A DNA stretch of 64,000 bases from Kofleriaceae bacterium. Lineage in GTDB: Bacteria > Myxococcota_A > Polyangia > Haliangiales > Haliangiaceae. The notes below the pieces were generated by a model. It did not search any database. It worked only from the letters and a program-made list of their open reading frames with translations, and was not told where the DNA came from. Location: assembly GCA_020633495.1 (NCBI GenBank), contig JACKDR010000011.1, positions 197,095-261,094 of the forward strand. The letters run 5' to 3'. Of the stretch, positions 45,653 to 54,675 are shown in pieces (the stretch's first letter is position 1; the number at the start of each line of letters is the position of its first letter). The position numbers and the translations under genes were made by a program.

Positions 45653-48600
45653 GTGCAGCCCGGCGAGGTGATAGACGGGAGGTTCGTCCTCGAGCGCTTC
45701 ATCGCGCGCGGCGGCATGGGCGAGGTCTACCGCGCGCACGATCGCCGGGCCGGCGCGCCGGTCGCGCTCAAGGTGATGGCCCACGACGACGAGGTCCTCG
45801 CCGAGCGGTTCGCGCTCGAGGCGCGCGCGCTGCTCGAGCTCGATCACCCGGCCGTGGTCCGCTACGTCGCGCACGGCGAGACCGCGACCGGCGTCCGCTA
45901 CCTCGCGATGGAGTGGCTCGACGGCGTGACCCTGTCGACGTGGCTCCGCCAGCACACGCTGTCGATCGATCAGACGCTGCGGCTCGCGACCCGCGTCGCC
46001 GCCGGCCTCGGCGCCGCCCACGCCCGGGGCATGATCCACCGCGACATCAAGCCCGGCAACATCATGATGGTCGAGCGCCGGGTCGACTGGACCAAGGTGC
46101 TCGACTTCGGGCTGGTCCGGAACCCGTGGCAGGACCTCACCGCGACCGGCGCCGGGATGGGCACGCCGGACTACATGTCGCCGGAGCAGGCCCGCGGCGT
46201 CCGCGCCGTCACCCCGGCGTCGGACGTCTTCGCGCTCGGCTCGGTCCTGTACCGCTGCATCACCGGCCAGAAGCCGTTCGCCGCCGACCACGCCCAGGAG
46301 GTGCTGGCGCGGATCGCGACCTGCGAGCAGCCGCCGCGGGTCGTCGAGCTGTGCGCCGACGTGCCGGCGGCGATCGACGACCTCGTGGCGACGATGATGG
46401 CCGCCGATCCCGCGGCACGACCGAGTGACGGCGCCGCCGCCGCCGCCCTGCTCGAGGCCGCGCGCGCCGGCCTGTCGGCGGCCGACGGCCAGGCGCGCCC
46501 GGTCGACGCCGCGTCGCTGACGACGCGCGAGCAGGCCCCCGCGGTCCTGCTCTACGTCGACCTCGGCATCCGGCCGCGCGCGCGGCCGCCGTCGCGACCG
46601 CCGCCGACCTCGCCGGCGAGCAGCGGCACCGTGTTCGTGATCCGCGAGCCCGTCGATCGCGCGCCGCGCGCCGAGGAGGACCCGCGGGTCGCGCAGATCC
46701 GCGAGCTCGCCGCGAGCGCCGACGGCCGGCTGGTGCCCCTCGCCACCGGCGCCCTCGTCGTGACGCTCGCCGGCGGCGCCGCCGCCCCCGAGCTCGCGAC
46801 CCGCGCGGCCCGGTGCGCGCTCGCGATCCACGCCCTCGCGCCGTCGGCGTACCTGTCGCTGTCGACCCGCCAGGTCGTGGTCGCCGACGGCCCGACGGCG
46901 CCGCTGCTCGACCGCGCCGCCGCCGAGCTGCCCCGCACCGCGGGGATCCGGATCGATCAGCGGACGCGCGCGCTGCTGCCCGAGACCTTCGACGTCCACC
47001 GCGACGACAGCGGCGGCTGCCACCTGGTCGGCGAGCGGGCGCCGACCGACGGGCCGCGCCTGCTGCTGGGGCGGGCGACCCCGTGCGTCGGTCGCCAGGG
47101 GGTGCTGCGCCAGCTCGCGGCGATCGTCGAGGGCGCGCTCGAGGATCGCGCCGCCTGCGCGGTCGTCGTCGTCGGCGAGGCCGGGATCGGCAAGTCGCGG
47201 GTCCGCGACGAGCACGTCGCGAGCCTGCGCGAGCGCGGCGTCCAGGTGATCGCCGCCGGCGGCGAGGCCCTGCGCACCGGCGTCCCCGGCGGCGTCGTCG
47301 GGCGCGCGATCCGCGCGTCGCTCGCGGGGGCCGGCGAGCCGGCGCCGGCGCTGCACGCCCGGCTCACCGAGCTGCTCGGCGACGTCGACGGCCCGCGGGT
47401 CGCCGAGTTCCTCGGCGAGCTCGCCGGACTCGGCGGGCACGGCGAGCCCGGTCCGGCGCTGCGCGCCGCCCGCCAGGACCCGCGCTTCATGGCCGCCCAG
47501 CAGCGCGAGGCGGTCGCGGCGTGGCTCGCCGCGGCGTGCGCGGCCCAGCCGGTCGCGCTGGTGATCGACGACCTGCAGTGGGCCGACGCCGCGTCGGTCG
47601 AGCTCGTGGAGGCCGCGCTGCGGCGGTGCCGCGACCTGCCCCTGTTCGTGCTGGCGCTGGCGCGCCCGCAGGTCCACCAGCGCTTCCCCACGCTCGACAC
47701 CAGCTGGGGCCGCAGCGAGATCCGCCTCGAGCCCCTGCGCGAGGCGGCCGCCGAGCAGCTGGTCCGCGCCGGCCTCGGCGACGCCGCCGACCCGACGCTG
47801 GTCGCCCGGCTGGTCGCGCAGGGCGGCGGCAACCCGTTCTTCCTCGAGGAGCTGATCCGCGCCGCGGCGTCGCGCGAGGCGGCCAGCCTCCCCGGCTCGG
47901 TGGTGGCCAGCCTGCAGCTGCGGATCGGGGCCCGACCGCCCCGCGCGCGCCTCGTGCTGCGCGCCGCCTCGGTGTTCGGCCGGGTGTTCTGGGCCAGCGG
48001 CGTGCGCGCGCTCCTCGCCGGCGAGATGGACGCGCGCGAGGTCGACGACTGGCTGGCGGTGCTGGCGCGCGACGAGCTGATCGAGGCGCGGGGCGAGGCC
48101 GCCACGTTTCCCGGCGAGCGCGAGTTCCGCTTCGGCCACGATCTGCTGCGCGACGCCTCGTACCAGATGCTGACCCCGGAGGATCGCCGCTCCGGCCACC
48201 GCCTCGCCGGGGCGTGGCTGGTCGAGCACGGCGAGGCCGACGCGGTCGTGCTCGCCGAGCACTTCGCGGGCGGCGGCGCGACCGCGCAGGCGGTGGGCTG
48301 GTTCCAGCGCGCCGCCGAGCTCGCCCTCGCCGCCGGCGACGCCGACGTCGCCGCGGTCCGGCAGGCGGCGAGCCACTACCGGCGCGCCGGCGAGACCTGC
48401 GCGGCCGCGCACGCCACCGAGGCCGCGATCGGCCACCTCGAGCGATCGATCGCGCTGTGGTCGCCGATCGACGCCGTCGAGGCGGCGCAAACCCGCCTGG
48501 CGCTGGCGCGGGTCCGCGAGATCGCGGGCGACGCCGCGGGCGCGCTCGCCGAGCTGCGAGCCGCCGACGACGACCTCGGCGGCGTCGACGGCGCGGTCGA

Positions 48601-50053
48601 GCTGCGCGTCGAGCTGCTGCTGGCGCGCGGCTACGTCGAGAGCCGGTCGGGCGACGTCGGCGCGCTCGATCGCGCGCTCGACACCGGCGAGCGCGCCGTC
48701 GCGCTCGCGCGCACCTCGGGGTCGGCCGACCTGCAGGCCCGCGCGATGACCAGCCTGGCCGGGGCGCTGCAGCGGACCGGCGAGCCGGCGGCGGTCGCGC
48801 GGGCGGTCGAGCTCGCGCAGCGCGCGGTCGACCTCGCCGAGGATCGCGGCCACCTGGCGGCGGCGCTGTGGCGGCTGGGCAACGCGTTTCTCACCGCCAA
48901 CCAGCTGGCCCCGGCGAGCCGGTTATACGCCGACGCGCTCGCTGCCGCCGAGGAGCGACACGACGAGCTGCTCACCGCGCACTGCCTGGCCAACATGGGC
49001 ATGCTGGCGTTCCGCGGCTGGCGGCTCGACGCCGCGATCGATCACACCCAGCGCGCCCTCGAGCGCTACGAGCGGATCGGCTACCAGACCCGGATCCTCG
49101 AGATGACGCTCAACCTGGGCATGTTCCTGCACCTGCGCGGCGACGGCGCCCGCGGCCGCGAGCTGCTCGGCAACGTCCTCGGGCAGGCCCGCGGCGACTG
49201 GGTGCTGACGACGCTCGCCCAGGAGTCGATGGCCGACGCCGAGCGCCTGGCCGGGCGCGAGCCACGCGCCCAGGCCCGCCTGCGCGCCGCGGCGCGCAGC
49301 TGCGAGCGCGTCGGCGCGTCCAACCAGCAGGCCCTGTACCTGGGCATGCTCGCGGAGTCGCTGTGGGCGGTCGGCGAGGTCGAGGCGGCGGTCGACGCGC
49401 TCGAGGACGGCGCCGCCGCGGCCGACTCGCTGACGCTGAGCCACGCGGCGTGGCTGCTGTACCTCGGCCAGTGGGACGACGCCCGCGAGTGGTTCGAGCG
49501 GTTCGTCGAGGGCGAGCCCGATCCGCAGCGCCGCGTGTTCGCGCGCCTCGGCCTGGCGCGGGCGCTGGCGTGGACCGGCGACGTCGCCGCCGCGATCCGC
49601 GAGTGCGACGTGGCGCTCGCGACCCTGGCGCCGACCAAGGTGCCGCGGTTCGAGGTCCCGGTCCGATGCCTGCGCGACGCGCTCGACGGCGACCTCGCCG
49701 CCGCGGTCGAGGCGCTCGCCGAGGCCCGGGCGGTGTGCGCGCCGTACGAGTACGCCGCGGCGGTGCTCGACGTCGGCCACGGCCTGGTCGCGCGCGGCGC
49801 AGCCGGCCCGCTGATCGCGCGGTACCAGGCGCTGTCGGAGCCGATCGCGCAGGACCTGCTCCGCTACCGCGTCGCGGATCTCCGGGGCCAGCTGTGCCTG
49901 AGCGTCGGCGACAGCGAGGGTGCCCGACACGGCCTGGGCGTCGCGCGCGAGCAGCTCGAGCGCCTGCGCGAGCGGCTGCCGGAGCCGTACCGGGATCAGA
50001 TGCGGGAGCACCCGTGGGTGCGAGAGCTGCTGCGCGTGCGCGCGGTGCCCTGA
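45653..50053 (+). CDS. Ser/Thr kinase-(degenerate cyclase)-AAA ATPase-TPR regulator
   Basis: 1466 residues from GTG 45653 (VQPGEVIDGRFVLERFIARG). Kinase about residues 10-275: GGMGEVYRAHD, VALKVM, HRDIKPGNIMM, LDFGLV, GTPDYMSPEQ. Residues 300-470 resemble a degenerate class III cyclase (LLYVDLG, ALAIHAL, QVVVADGPTAPLLDRAA). ATPase from about 480: VVVVGEAGIGKSRV (Walker A), LVIDDLQWADA (Walker B), GGNPFFLEELI. TPR-like helices from about 860 to the end. The same architecture as 4075-7855 but intact. Likely phosphorelay-type regulation of development or stress; no adjacent target proven. Confidence 0.92.
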   Translation: MQPGEVIDGRFVLERFIARGGMGEVYRAHDRRAGAPVALKVMAHDDEVLAERFALEARALLELDHPAVVRYVAHGETATGVRYLAMEWLDGVTLSTWLRQHTLSIDQTLRLATRVAAGLGAAHARGMIHRDIKPGNIMMVERRVDWTKVLDFGLVRNPWQDLTATGAGMGTPDYMSPEQARGVRAVTPASDVFALGSVLYRCITGQKPFAADHAQEVLARIATCEQPPRVVELCADVPAAIDDLVATMMAADPAARPSDGAAAAALLEAARAGLSAADGQARPVDAASLTTREQAPAVLLYVDLGIRPRARPPSRPPPTSPASSGTVFVIREPVDRAPRAEEDPRVAQIRELAASADGRLVPLATGALVVTLAGGAAAPELATRAARCALAIHALAPSAYLSLSTRQVVVADGPTAPLLDRAAAELPRTAGIRIDQRTRALLPETFDVHRDDSGGCHLVGERAPTDGPRLLLGRATPCVGRQGVLRQLAAIVEGALEDRAACAVVVVGEAGIGKSRVRDEHVASLRERGVQVIAAGGEALRTGVPGGVVGRAIRASLAGAGEPAPALHARLTELLGDVDGPRVAEFLGELAGLGGHGEPGPALRAARQDPRFMAAQQREAVAAWLAAACAAQPVALVIDDLQWADAASVELVEAALRRCRDLPLFVLALARPQVHQRFPTLDTSWGRSEIRLEPLREAAAEQLVRAGLGDAADPTLVARLVAQGGGNPFFLEELIRAAASREAASLPGSVVASLQLRIGARPPRARLVLRAASVFGRVFWASGVRALLAGEMDAREVDDWLAVLARDELIEARGEAATFPGEREFRFGHDLLRDASYQMLTPEDRRSGHRLAGAWLVEHGEADAVVLAEHFAGGGATAQAVGWFQRAAELALAAGDADVAAVRQAASHYRRAGETCAAAHATEAAIGHLERSIALWSPIDAVEAAQTRLALARVREIAGDAAGALAELRAADDDLGGVDGAVELRVELLLARGYVESRSGDVGALDRALDTGERAVALARTSGSADLQARAMTSLAGALQRTGEPAAVARAVELAQRAVDLAEDRGHLAAALWRLGNAFLTANQLAPASRLYADALAAAEERHDELLTAHCLANMGMLAFRGWRLDAAIDHTQRALERYERIGYQTRILEMTLNLGMFLHLRGDGARGRELLGNVLGQARGDWVLTTLAQESMADAERLAGREPRAQARLRAAARSCERVGASNQQALYLGMLAESLWAVGEVEAAVDALEDGAAAADSLTLSHAAWLLYLGQWDDAREWFERFVEGEPDPQRRVFARLGLARALAWTGDVAAAIRECDVALATLAPTKVPRFEVPVRCLRDALDGDLAAAVEALAEARAVCAPYEYAAAVLDVGHGLVARGAAGPLIARYQALSEPIAQDLLRYRVADLRGQLCLSVGDSEGARHGLGVAREQLERLRERLPEPYRDQMREHPWVRELLRVRAVP

Positions 50054-50085
50054 ACGGGCGGACACCGCGCGCCGGCCGGGGCGGG

Positions 50086-50247
50086 TCAGTCGGCGTTGAC
50101 GATCACGCCGCCGTCGCGGGGGCCGTTGACGATCACGCCGCCGCCGCCGCAGACCGCGCCGAGCTTCTTGCTCGACAGCCGGAACAGGGTGCGGGGGGCC
50201 TTCTCGGAGGTGGTGGTCGGGGCGGTCAGCGCGGTGTGCTTCTTCAT
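50086..50247 (-). CDS. Small peptide (53 aa) with double-glycine-like junction
   Basis: MKKHTALTAPTTTSEKAPRT, then a LFRLSSKKLGAV segment, Cys34 and GGGG. LS-x3-L-x2-V-x-GG is the leader end of many double-glycine/RiPP precursors. The core that follows repeats GGVIVN twice, encoded by two 18-nt near-copies GTTGACGATCACGCCGCC (on the plus strand). GAGG lies 8 nt before ATG 50247, and an AT-rich promoter-like tract sits 75-115 nt upstream. No modifying enzyme or transporter was found in the window, so the role is open. Confidence 0.55.
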   Translation of the reverse strand: MKKHTALTAPTTTSEKAPRTLFRLSSKKLGAVCGGGGVIVNGPRDGGVIVNAD

Positions 50248-50318
50248 GGTCGTGACCTCGTTGGGGGGTGCCGGCGGTACCGCCAGCGTCCCCAGCGTAG
50301 CCACGAAGAACCCCCGTC

Positions 50319-50360
50319 ACAACGATAAACTTTAAACATATCAACTACTTGTAATTCACG
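50319..50360. promoter_or_regulatory. AT-rich tract upstream of the small peptide gene
   Basis: AACGATAAACTTTAAACATA and on; about 65-70% A+T against a 70%+ G+C background. TATCGT, TTGATA and TATGTT elements are visible on the minus strand. The remainder of 50361-50479 shows nothing recognisable. Confidence 0.55.
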
Positions 50361-50479
50361 TAGGGAGGCATGCGGCACCTACACACGGTGTACGGCGATC
50401 ACGTGCGGTGGCGGACGCGCACGCAGCGCGCGCCGGGGTCGATCGGTGCGCGGCGCCTGCACCGGGACCGCCGTGCGGC

Positions 50480-50797
50480 TCAGCCGCGATCGCCCCGCCA
50501 CGCCCGCCAGATCTCGGCGGCCAGCGCGGCGTAGCGGTCGGCGCTGCCCGCGGTCGCGGCCGAGAACCAGCGCACCATCTCCTCGTGGACGATGCGCTGG
50601 ACGTCGGCGACGTCGCGCGCGCCCGCGAGCCGCGGCAGGATCGTGTCGACCTCGGGCTCGTACTCGTCGGTGTTGGTCGCGAAGTTGATGCCGACGGGAT
50701 CGTGGCGAAACAGGATCGTCGAGACCTGGTGGTAGCGCGCGCCGTACGCGGCCTGCAGGGCTCGCCGGCGCGCGCGCCGCTGTTCACGCTGGTCCAT
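50480..50797 (-). CDS. Small conserved hypothetical protein (DPxGI type)
   Basis: 105 residues. QVSTILFRHDPVGINFATNT, EYEPEVDTILPRL and VQRIVHEEMVRWFSAATAG recall a broad family of small soluble proteins with a DPIGI motif sometimes found as immunity or accessory proteins. No firm family. ATG 50797; possible TATCGT -10 19 nt upstream. Divergent from the SseB-like gene. Confidence 0.6.
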   Translation of the reverse strand: MDQREQRRARRRALQAAYGARYHQVSTILFRHDPVGINFATNTDEYEPEVDTILPRLAGARDVADVQRIVHEEMVRWFSAATAGSADRYAALAAEIWRAWRGDRG

Positions 50798-50843
50798 GGC
50801 GCCGCCCGGGGCGCGACGACGATAGCACCGCCGCGGTCGGCGG

Positions 50844-50849
50844 TAGACT
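50844..50849 (+). promoter_or_regulatory. -10-like hexamer TAGACT, near-leaderless start
   Basis: GG-TAGACT ends 8 nt before ATG 50858. Confidence 0.45.
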
Positions 50850-50857
50850 GCGGGCCC

Positions 50858-51289
50858 ATGTCGGCCACGCCGCTCTCCGACGCCATCACCGAGGTCCTGC
50901 AGGGCCAGACGCCGGCGCTCTACGCCCGCTTCCTCGAGGTCTTCGCGCGGTCGCGGCTCGGCGTGATCGTGCACGGCCTGGCGGCCGGCGCCGACGGCAC
51001 CGTCATGGTCCTCCGCGGCGAGGCCCGGTGCGCGATGATCAAGCACCCCGACGGCCGCGGCATGGTGCTGGCGTGCTCGGACCGCGAGGTCTTCGTCACC
51101 CGCTTCGATCGCCCGTTCAACGCCGAGCTCGACGCCGCCGAGCTGATGAAGGTCGCGCTCCACAACCCCGACTGCGCCGGCATCCTGATCAACAACGCCA
51201 CCAGCGAGCACTCGATCGTGGTGGAGCGGGCCACGATCGAGCGCCTGGTCGCGGCGGCGGCCGCCGCGGGCCCCGACGACGCCACCTGA
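50858..51289 (+). CDS. SseB-like domain protein
   Basis: 143 residues. RLGVIVHGLAAGADGTVMVL, GMVLACSDREVFVTRFDRPF and LMKVALHNPDCAGILINNAT follow the SseB N-terminal pattern (beta-strand, FTD-like strand, NP-xx-G-xxIN). SseB-domain proteins outside type III secretion are small enhanced-serine-sensitivity-like proteins of unknown role. No secretion system here. It is followed closely (37 nt) by the coiled-coil membrane protein, same strand. Confidence 0.55.
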   Translation: MSATPLSDAITEVLQGQTPALYARFLEVFARSRLGVIVHGLAAGADGTVMVLRGEARCAMIKHPDGRGMVLACSDREVFVTRFDRPFNAELDAAELMKVALHNPDCAGILINNATSEHSIVVERATIERLVAAAAAAGPDDAT

Positions 51290-51326
51290 GCGGGCGGCGG
51301 GCGTATCCTGGCGTCGGGGGCCCACC

Positions 51327-52793
51327 ATGTACCGAGACGATCTCGAGGCCGCGATCGCCCGCGCCGACGCCGCCGAGCAGGATCTGGCGCGGTCCCGCGA
51401 CCAGCACAGCGACGATCGCGAGCGCATCGCGGCGCTCGAGCAGCAGCTCGCCGACGCCCGCGGCGAGGTGACGCGGCTGCGCGGCGACCGCGACGACCAG
51501 CGCATCCAGGGCGGCGACCGCGCGTCGGCGCGCGGCCGCGACCGCGCCGCCGCGGTCGGGCCGACGCCGTGGTGGCGACGACGTCCGGTCCACGTCGGGC
51601 TCGGCGTGGTCGCGACCGGCGGGCTGATCGCGGGCCTGTTGCTGGCCGGCCGCGCGTGCGTCCGCCACCGCGCCCGCACCAACCCCGGCGAGCTGTACGC
51701 GGCCCACGTCATGCGCGCCGCCGACGGCACGCCCCGGCTGGTCGTCGTCAGCGAGGCCCTCGGCCTGGGCGACGACGCGTCGTTCACGACCCGCTGGCGG
51801 ATCGATCTGGTCGACCCGGCGACCGGCCGCCGGCTACGCCGCCAGCTGTTCTTCGACGGCGGCCGCGACAAGCGCCCCGAGCTCTTGCCGGCCACGCCCG
51901 GGCGGTTCTGGTGCGACCTCGACGGCAGCTACGCGGGCAAGCGCCAGCTGCTCGAGCTGTGCGGCGTCGACACCCTCGAGGTCGTGGCCAGCCAGCGCGC
52001 GCTGATCGCGCGGAGCCCGGAGCTCGCCGACGGCTTCGCGTCATCGCCGGAGGTCGACCTCGGCACCGGCGCGCTGATCGCGACGACGGCGCGGGCCACG
52101 ACGATCCTGGTCGACAGCGTCGAGCTGACGGCACGACCGTTCTCGCCGAGCACCGAGCGCGTCTGCCTCGAGGGCAGCTACGGCGGCGGCCAGGTCACGC
52201 GGGCGTCGCTGGACCTCGCGTTCCGCGACGTCCCCGGCGGCGCGCCGCCGCTGACCGACGGCCCCAACTGCGCCAGCGTGCACAGCCGCGACCCGGCGAC
52301 GGTCGCGCGCCTGCGCCGGGTGCCGCGGCTGGCCGGCGTCGGCCGGTCCCAGGACGGCACGACGTCGTCGGTGCGCGCCGCCGGCGACGTCCTCTTCGCC
52401 CGCGTCGACGGCGGCCAGCGCGAGGCCCTCACCACCGATCCGCACGGCAACGGCGCCGGGCGTCGGATCGGCGCCGCCACGTTCATCCACCCCGCGGCGC
52501 TGACCGAGTACGGCGAGGCCGACGACGCGATGGTCCTGCCGGACGACGCCGGCGTCATCCTGGTCCACCAGGAGACCGTCGATCGCAACACGTCGAAGCT
52601 GCTGATCAGCCGCCTCGACCTCCACGACGGCACGACGCCGTGGACGGTGACGCTGCCGCCCGGCGAGGTGCTGCTCGGCCACCGCGAGGGCGACCTCGTG
52701 ATCGTCGCGGTGCGCCTGTTCCGGCACCGGCAGAGCGTCGTGCTCGGCCTCGACTGGCACGACGGCGCCGAGCGCTGGCGCTACGCGATGTAG
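51327..52793 (+). CDS. Coiled-coil, single-TM protein with beta-propeller-like exterior
   Basis: 488 residues. Residues 1-70 are a coiled coil (LEAAIARADAAEQDLARSRD). A TM helix follows at about 88-107 (HVGLGVVATGGLIAGLLLAG), then about 380 residues of beta-rich sequence with repeated WRIDLVDPATGR, VVVSEALGLG and GLDWHDGAERWRYAM segments resembling PQQ-like propeller blades. The type II membrane topology puts the propeller in the periplasm. TATCCT 17 nt before ATG. Function unknown. Confidence 0.65.
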   Translation: MYRDDLEAAIARADAAEQDLARSRDQHSDDRERIAALEQQLADARGEVTRLRGDRDDQRIQGGDRASARGRDRAAAVGPTPWWRRRPVHVGLGVVATGGLIAGLLLAGRACVRHRARTNPGELYAAHVMRAADGTPRLVVVSEALGLGDDASFTTRWRIDLVDPATGRRLRRQLFFDGGRDKRPELLPATPGRFWCDLDGSYAGKRQLLELCGVDTLEVVASQRALIARSPELADGFASSPEVDLGTGALIATTARATTILVDSVELTARPFSPSTERVCLEGSYGGGQVTRASLDLAFRDVPGGAPPLTDGPNCASVHSRDPATVARLRRVPRLAGVGRSQDGTTSSVRAAGDVLFARVDGGQREALTTDPHGNGAGRRIGAATFIHPAALTEYGEADDAMVLPDDAGVILVHQETVDRNTSKLLISRLDLHDGTTPWTVTLPPGEVLLGHREGDLVIVAVRLFRHRQSVVLGLDWHDGAERWRYAM

Positions 52794-52814
52794 CGCGCCG
52801 GCGGCGCGGCGCGG

Positions 52815-54581
52815 TCACGCCAGCTCGAGCCAGCCGAACCAGGTCGGGTGGTGCTCGCGGTACCACGCCAGGGCGCGGCGCAGCGCGTCCTTGCCGGCCG
52901 CGGGCACGACGCGCTCGTCGATGCGGTCGAAGCAGACCCGGATGCGATCGCCGTCGTGATCGAGCGCGGTCGAGAACATCGTCTGCAGCTCGTTCCGGAT
53001 CCGCCCCGAGTACGAGATCTTGGCGGGCAACCGCTGGTAGTCGGTGCCGGTCAGGAAGCGCACCAGCAGCGGGCTCCACACCTGGCGCGAGCCCTCGAGG
53101 CCGTCGAGCAGGCGCACCGTGAAGGTGACGCGCGAGCGAGCGTCGCGGGTCGCCAGCCCGGTGGTGACGCGGTAGCGGTCGTCGGCGAGCCGCTCGACGC
53201 CGGGCGCCCCGGTGTACGGATCGTCGCCGATGTAGCCGATCGCGGCGAGCACCCGCCAGCCCTTGTCGGGCAGCAGATCGTCGGCGCGCAGGACCCGCCG
53301 GCCCAGCGGGATCTCGGCGGCGCGGGCGTCGTGGATCGACTCGACCAGCCGCGCGATGCGACCGTCGTCGGCGGGCCGCGCCCCGGTGATCGCCGCGACC
53401 CGGTCGGCGAAGTCCGGCGCCTCGGGCGCCAGCCGCATCAGCCGGTCCTCCTCGTCGATGGGCCCGGCGAACGTCGACGAGAACGGCGCCATCGTGGCGT
53501 CGACGTCGAGCACCTCGGCCAGGCTGGCGGCCTGCATGGCCTCGGCGGACGCGGCGTAGCCGTCGCACAGGAAGACGTGGGTGGCGCCGTCGTCGGCGCG
53601 CCACGACCCGACCAGGAACGTCGGCGCGTAGGTGCCGGAGTCGGCGAACACCGGGATGCCCGACGGCGCCCGCCAGCCGTCCTCGACGAGGTGGACGCCG
53701 AGCGCGCGCCACTCGTCCCACAGCGGCCCGAGCCGCAGCTGCCGGCTCTTGCCGCGCAGGGTCCAGACGTGGACGTTGCCGCGGGCGACGCCGGGGTAGG
53801 ACTGCTCGATCATCGCGAGCACGTCGGCGCGCGGGGTCCGGAAGTCGAGCAGCCGCGACCGCTCGGCGGCCTCGGCGACGACCCGGCGCGGCACGGTCAG
53901 GCAGCCCATGTACGCCTCGTACGGCCGGGTCACCCGCAGCGGCGTGTCGAAGACATGGAGCACCGACATCGGGCCGATGTCCTGGCCCTCGGCGAAGCGC
54001 GACGTGTTCTCGAGGGTGTCGACCGCGGCGCCCCACACGGTGATGCCGCGCTGGCGCAGGTTGGCGCGGAAGTCGTCGAAGTGCCAGCCCCGATCGTTGA
54101 GCAGGCGGCGGACCGCGCGATCGACGATGCGCGCGACCTCGGGGCGGGCGTAGACCCGGCCGAAGCCGAGCAGCGGGTTGGCGCCCATCTCCGGGGTCTC
54201 GCCGGCCTTGGGCATCAGGCCCTCGCCGAGCGACACCATCAGGGCGTGGTTCTCCGGCAGCGCCCGGGTCAGGTGCCACAGCCCCTCGCTGGTCGCGTAC
54301 GCCGAGACCGCGTCGGCTGCCTTCTTGACCTGGTTGTAGGTCACCTTGTCCTGGCCGCGGCCCTCGCCGAAGTGGCCGAACAGGCGCGTCCCCAGCGCGG
54401 TCGCCGCGGCGGTCATCGCCAGGCTGCGCGTGATGCCGGGCGGCGTGAAGGCGTGGCGCGACACCTCGTCCGGCTGCGCCCGCGCCACCTCGACGTCCTC
54501 GAGCCACAGGTGGAACCGCGCGAGCACCGCGTGGGTGTCGTACGCCCACTGCGCGACCAGGTGCCGGCCGTCGACCTCCAT
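52815..54581 (-). CDS. Large conserved protein of unknown function
   Basis: 588 residues; AGGAGG 6 nt before ATG 54581. The protein is soluble, with an N-terminal helical domain (MTAAATALGTRLFGHFGEGR) and a middle AEAAERSRLLDFRTPRADVL, then IPVFADSGTYAPTFLVGSWR and a YTGAPGVERLADDRYRVTTG beta region. A C-terminal RIRVCFDRIDERVVPAAG is followed by WYREHHPTWFGWLE. No domain recognised. Orientation is divergent from the M49-like lipoprotein, with 94 nt between starts, so a common control region is possible. Confidence 0.6.
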   Translation of the reverse strand: MEVDGRHLVAQWAYDTHAVLARFHLWLEDVEVARAQPDEVSRHAFTPPGITRSLAMTAAATALGTRLFGHFGEGRGQDKVTYNQVKKAADAVSAYATSEGLWHLTRALPENHALMVSLGEGLMPKAGETPEMGANPLLGFGRVYARPEVARIVDRAVRRLLNDRGWHFDDFRANLRQRGITVWGAAVDTLENTSRFAEGQDIGPMSVLHVFDTPLRVTRPYEAYMGCLTVPRRVVAEAAERSRLLDFRTPRADVLAMIEQSYPGVARGNVHVWTLRGKSRQLRLGPLWDEWRALGVHLVEDGWRAPSGIPVFADSGTYAPTFLVGSWRADDGATHVFLCDGYAASAEAMQAASLAEVLDVDATMAPFSSTFAGPIDEEDRLMRLAPEAPDFADRVAAITGARPADDGRIARLVESIHDARAAEIPLGRRVLRADDLLPDKGWRVLAAIGYIGDDPYTGAPGVERLADDRYRVTTGLATRDARSRVTFTVRLLDGLEGSRQVWSPLLVRFLTGTDYQRLPAKISYSGRIRNELQTMFSTALDHDGDRIRVCFDRIDERVVPAAGKDALRRALAWYREHHPTWFGWLELA

Positions 54582-54663
54582 GGAGTCCTCCTCGTCCCCC
54601 GAGCGTAGCGCCGCGGCGACCACGCGACCAACCCCCAGCTGCGACGCGCGGTCGCGGCCGCTG

Positions 54664-54669
54664 TAGGAT
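54664..54669 (+). promoter_or_regulatory. -10-like hexamer TAGGAT, leaderless start
   Basis: Ends 6 nt before ATG 54676. Confidence 0.45.
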
Positions 54670-54675
54670 GCGCCG

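Noticed and set aside
44618..48853. A 1411-codon minus-strand frame through the kinase-ATPase gene
   Set aside because: Only the last 313 codons (zinc-ribbon protein) are real; the rest is antisense to a kinase with intact motifs.
50370..50530. Plus-strand small ORF starting MRHLHTVYGDHV after a GGGAGG
   Set aside because: The Shine-Dalgarno is too close to the ATG, and the frame turns into Arg-rich antisense text over the 50480-50797 gene.
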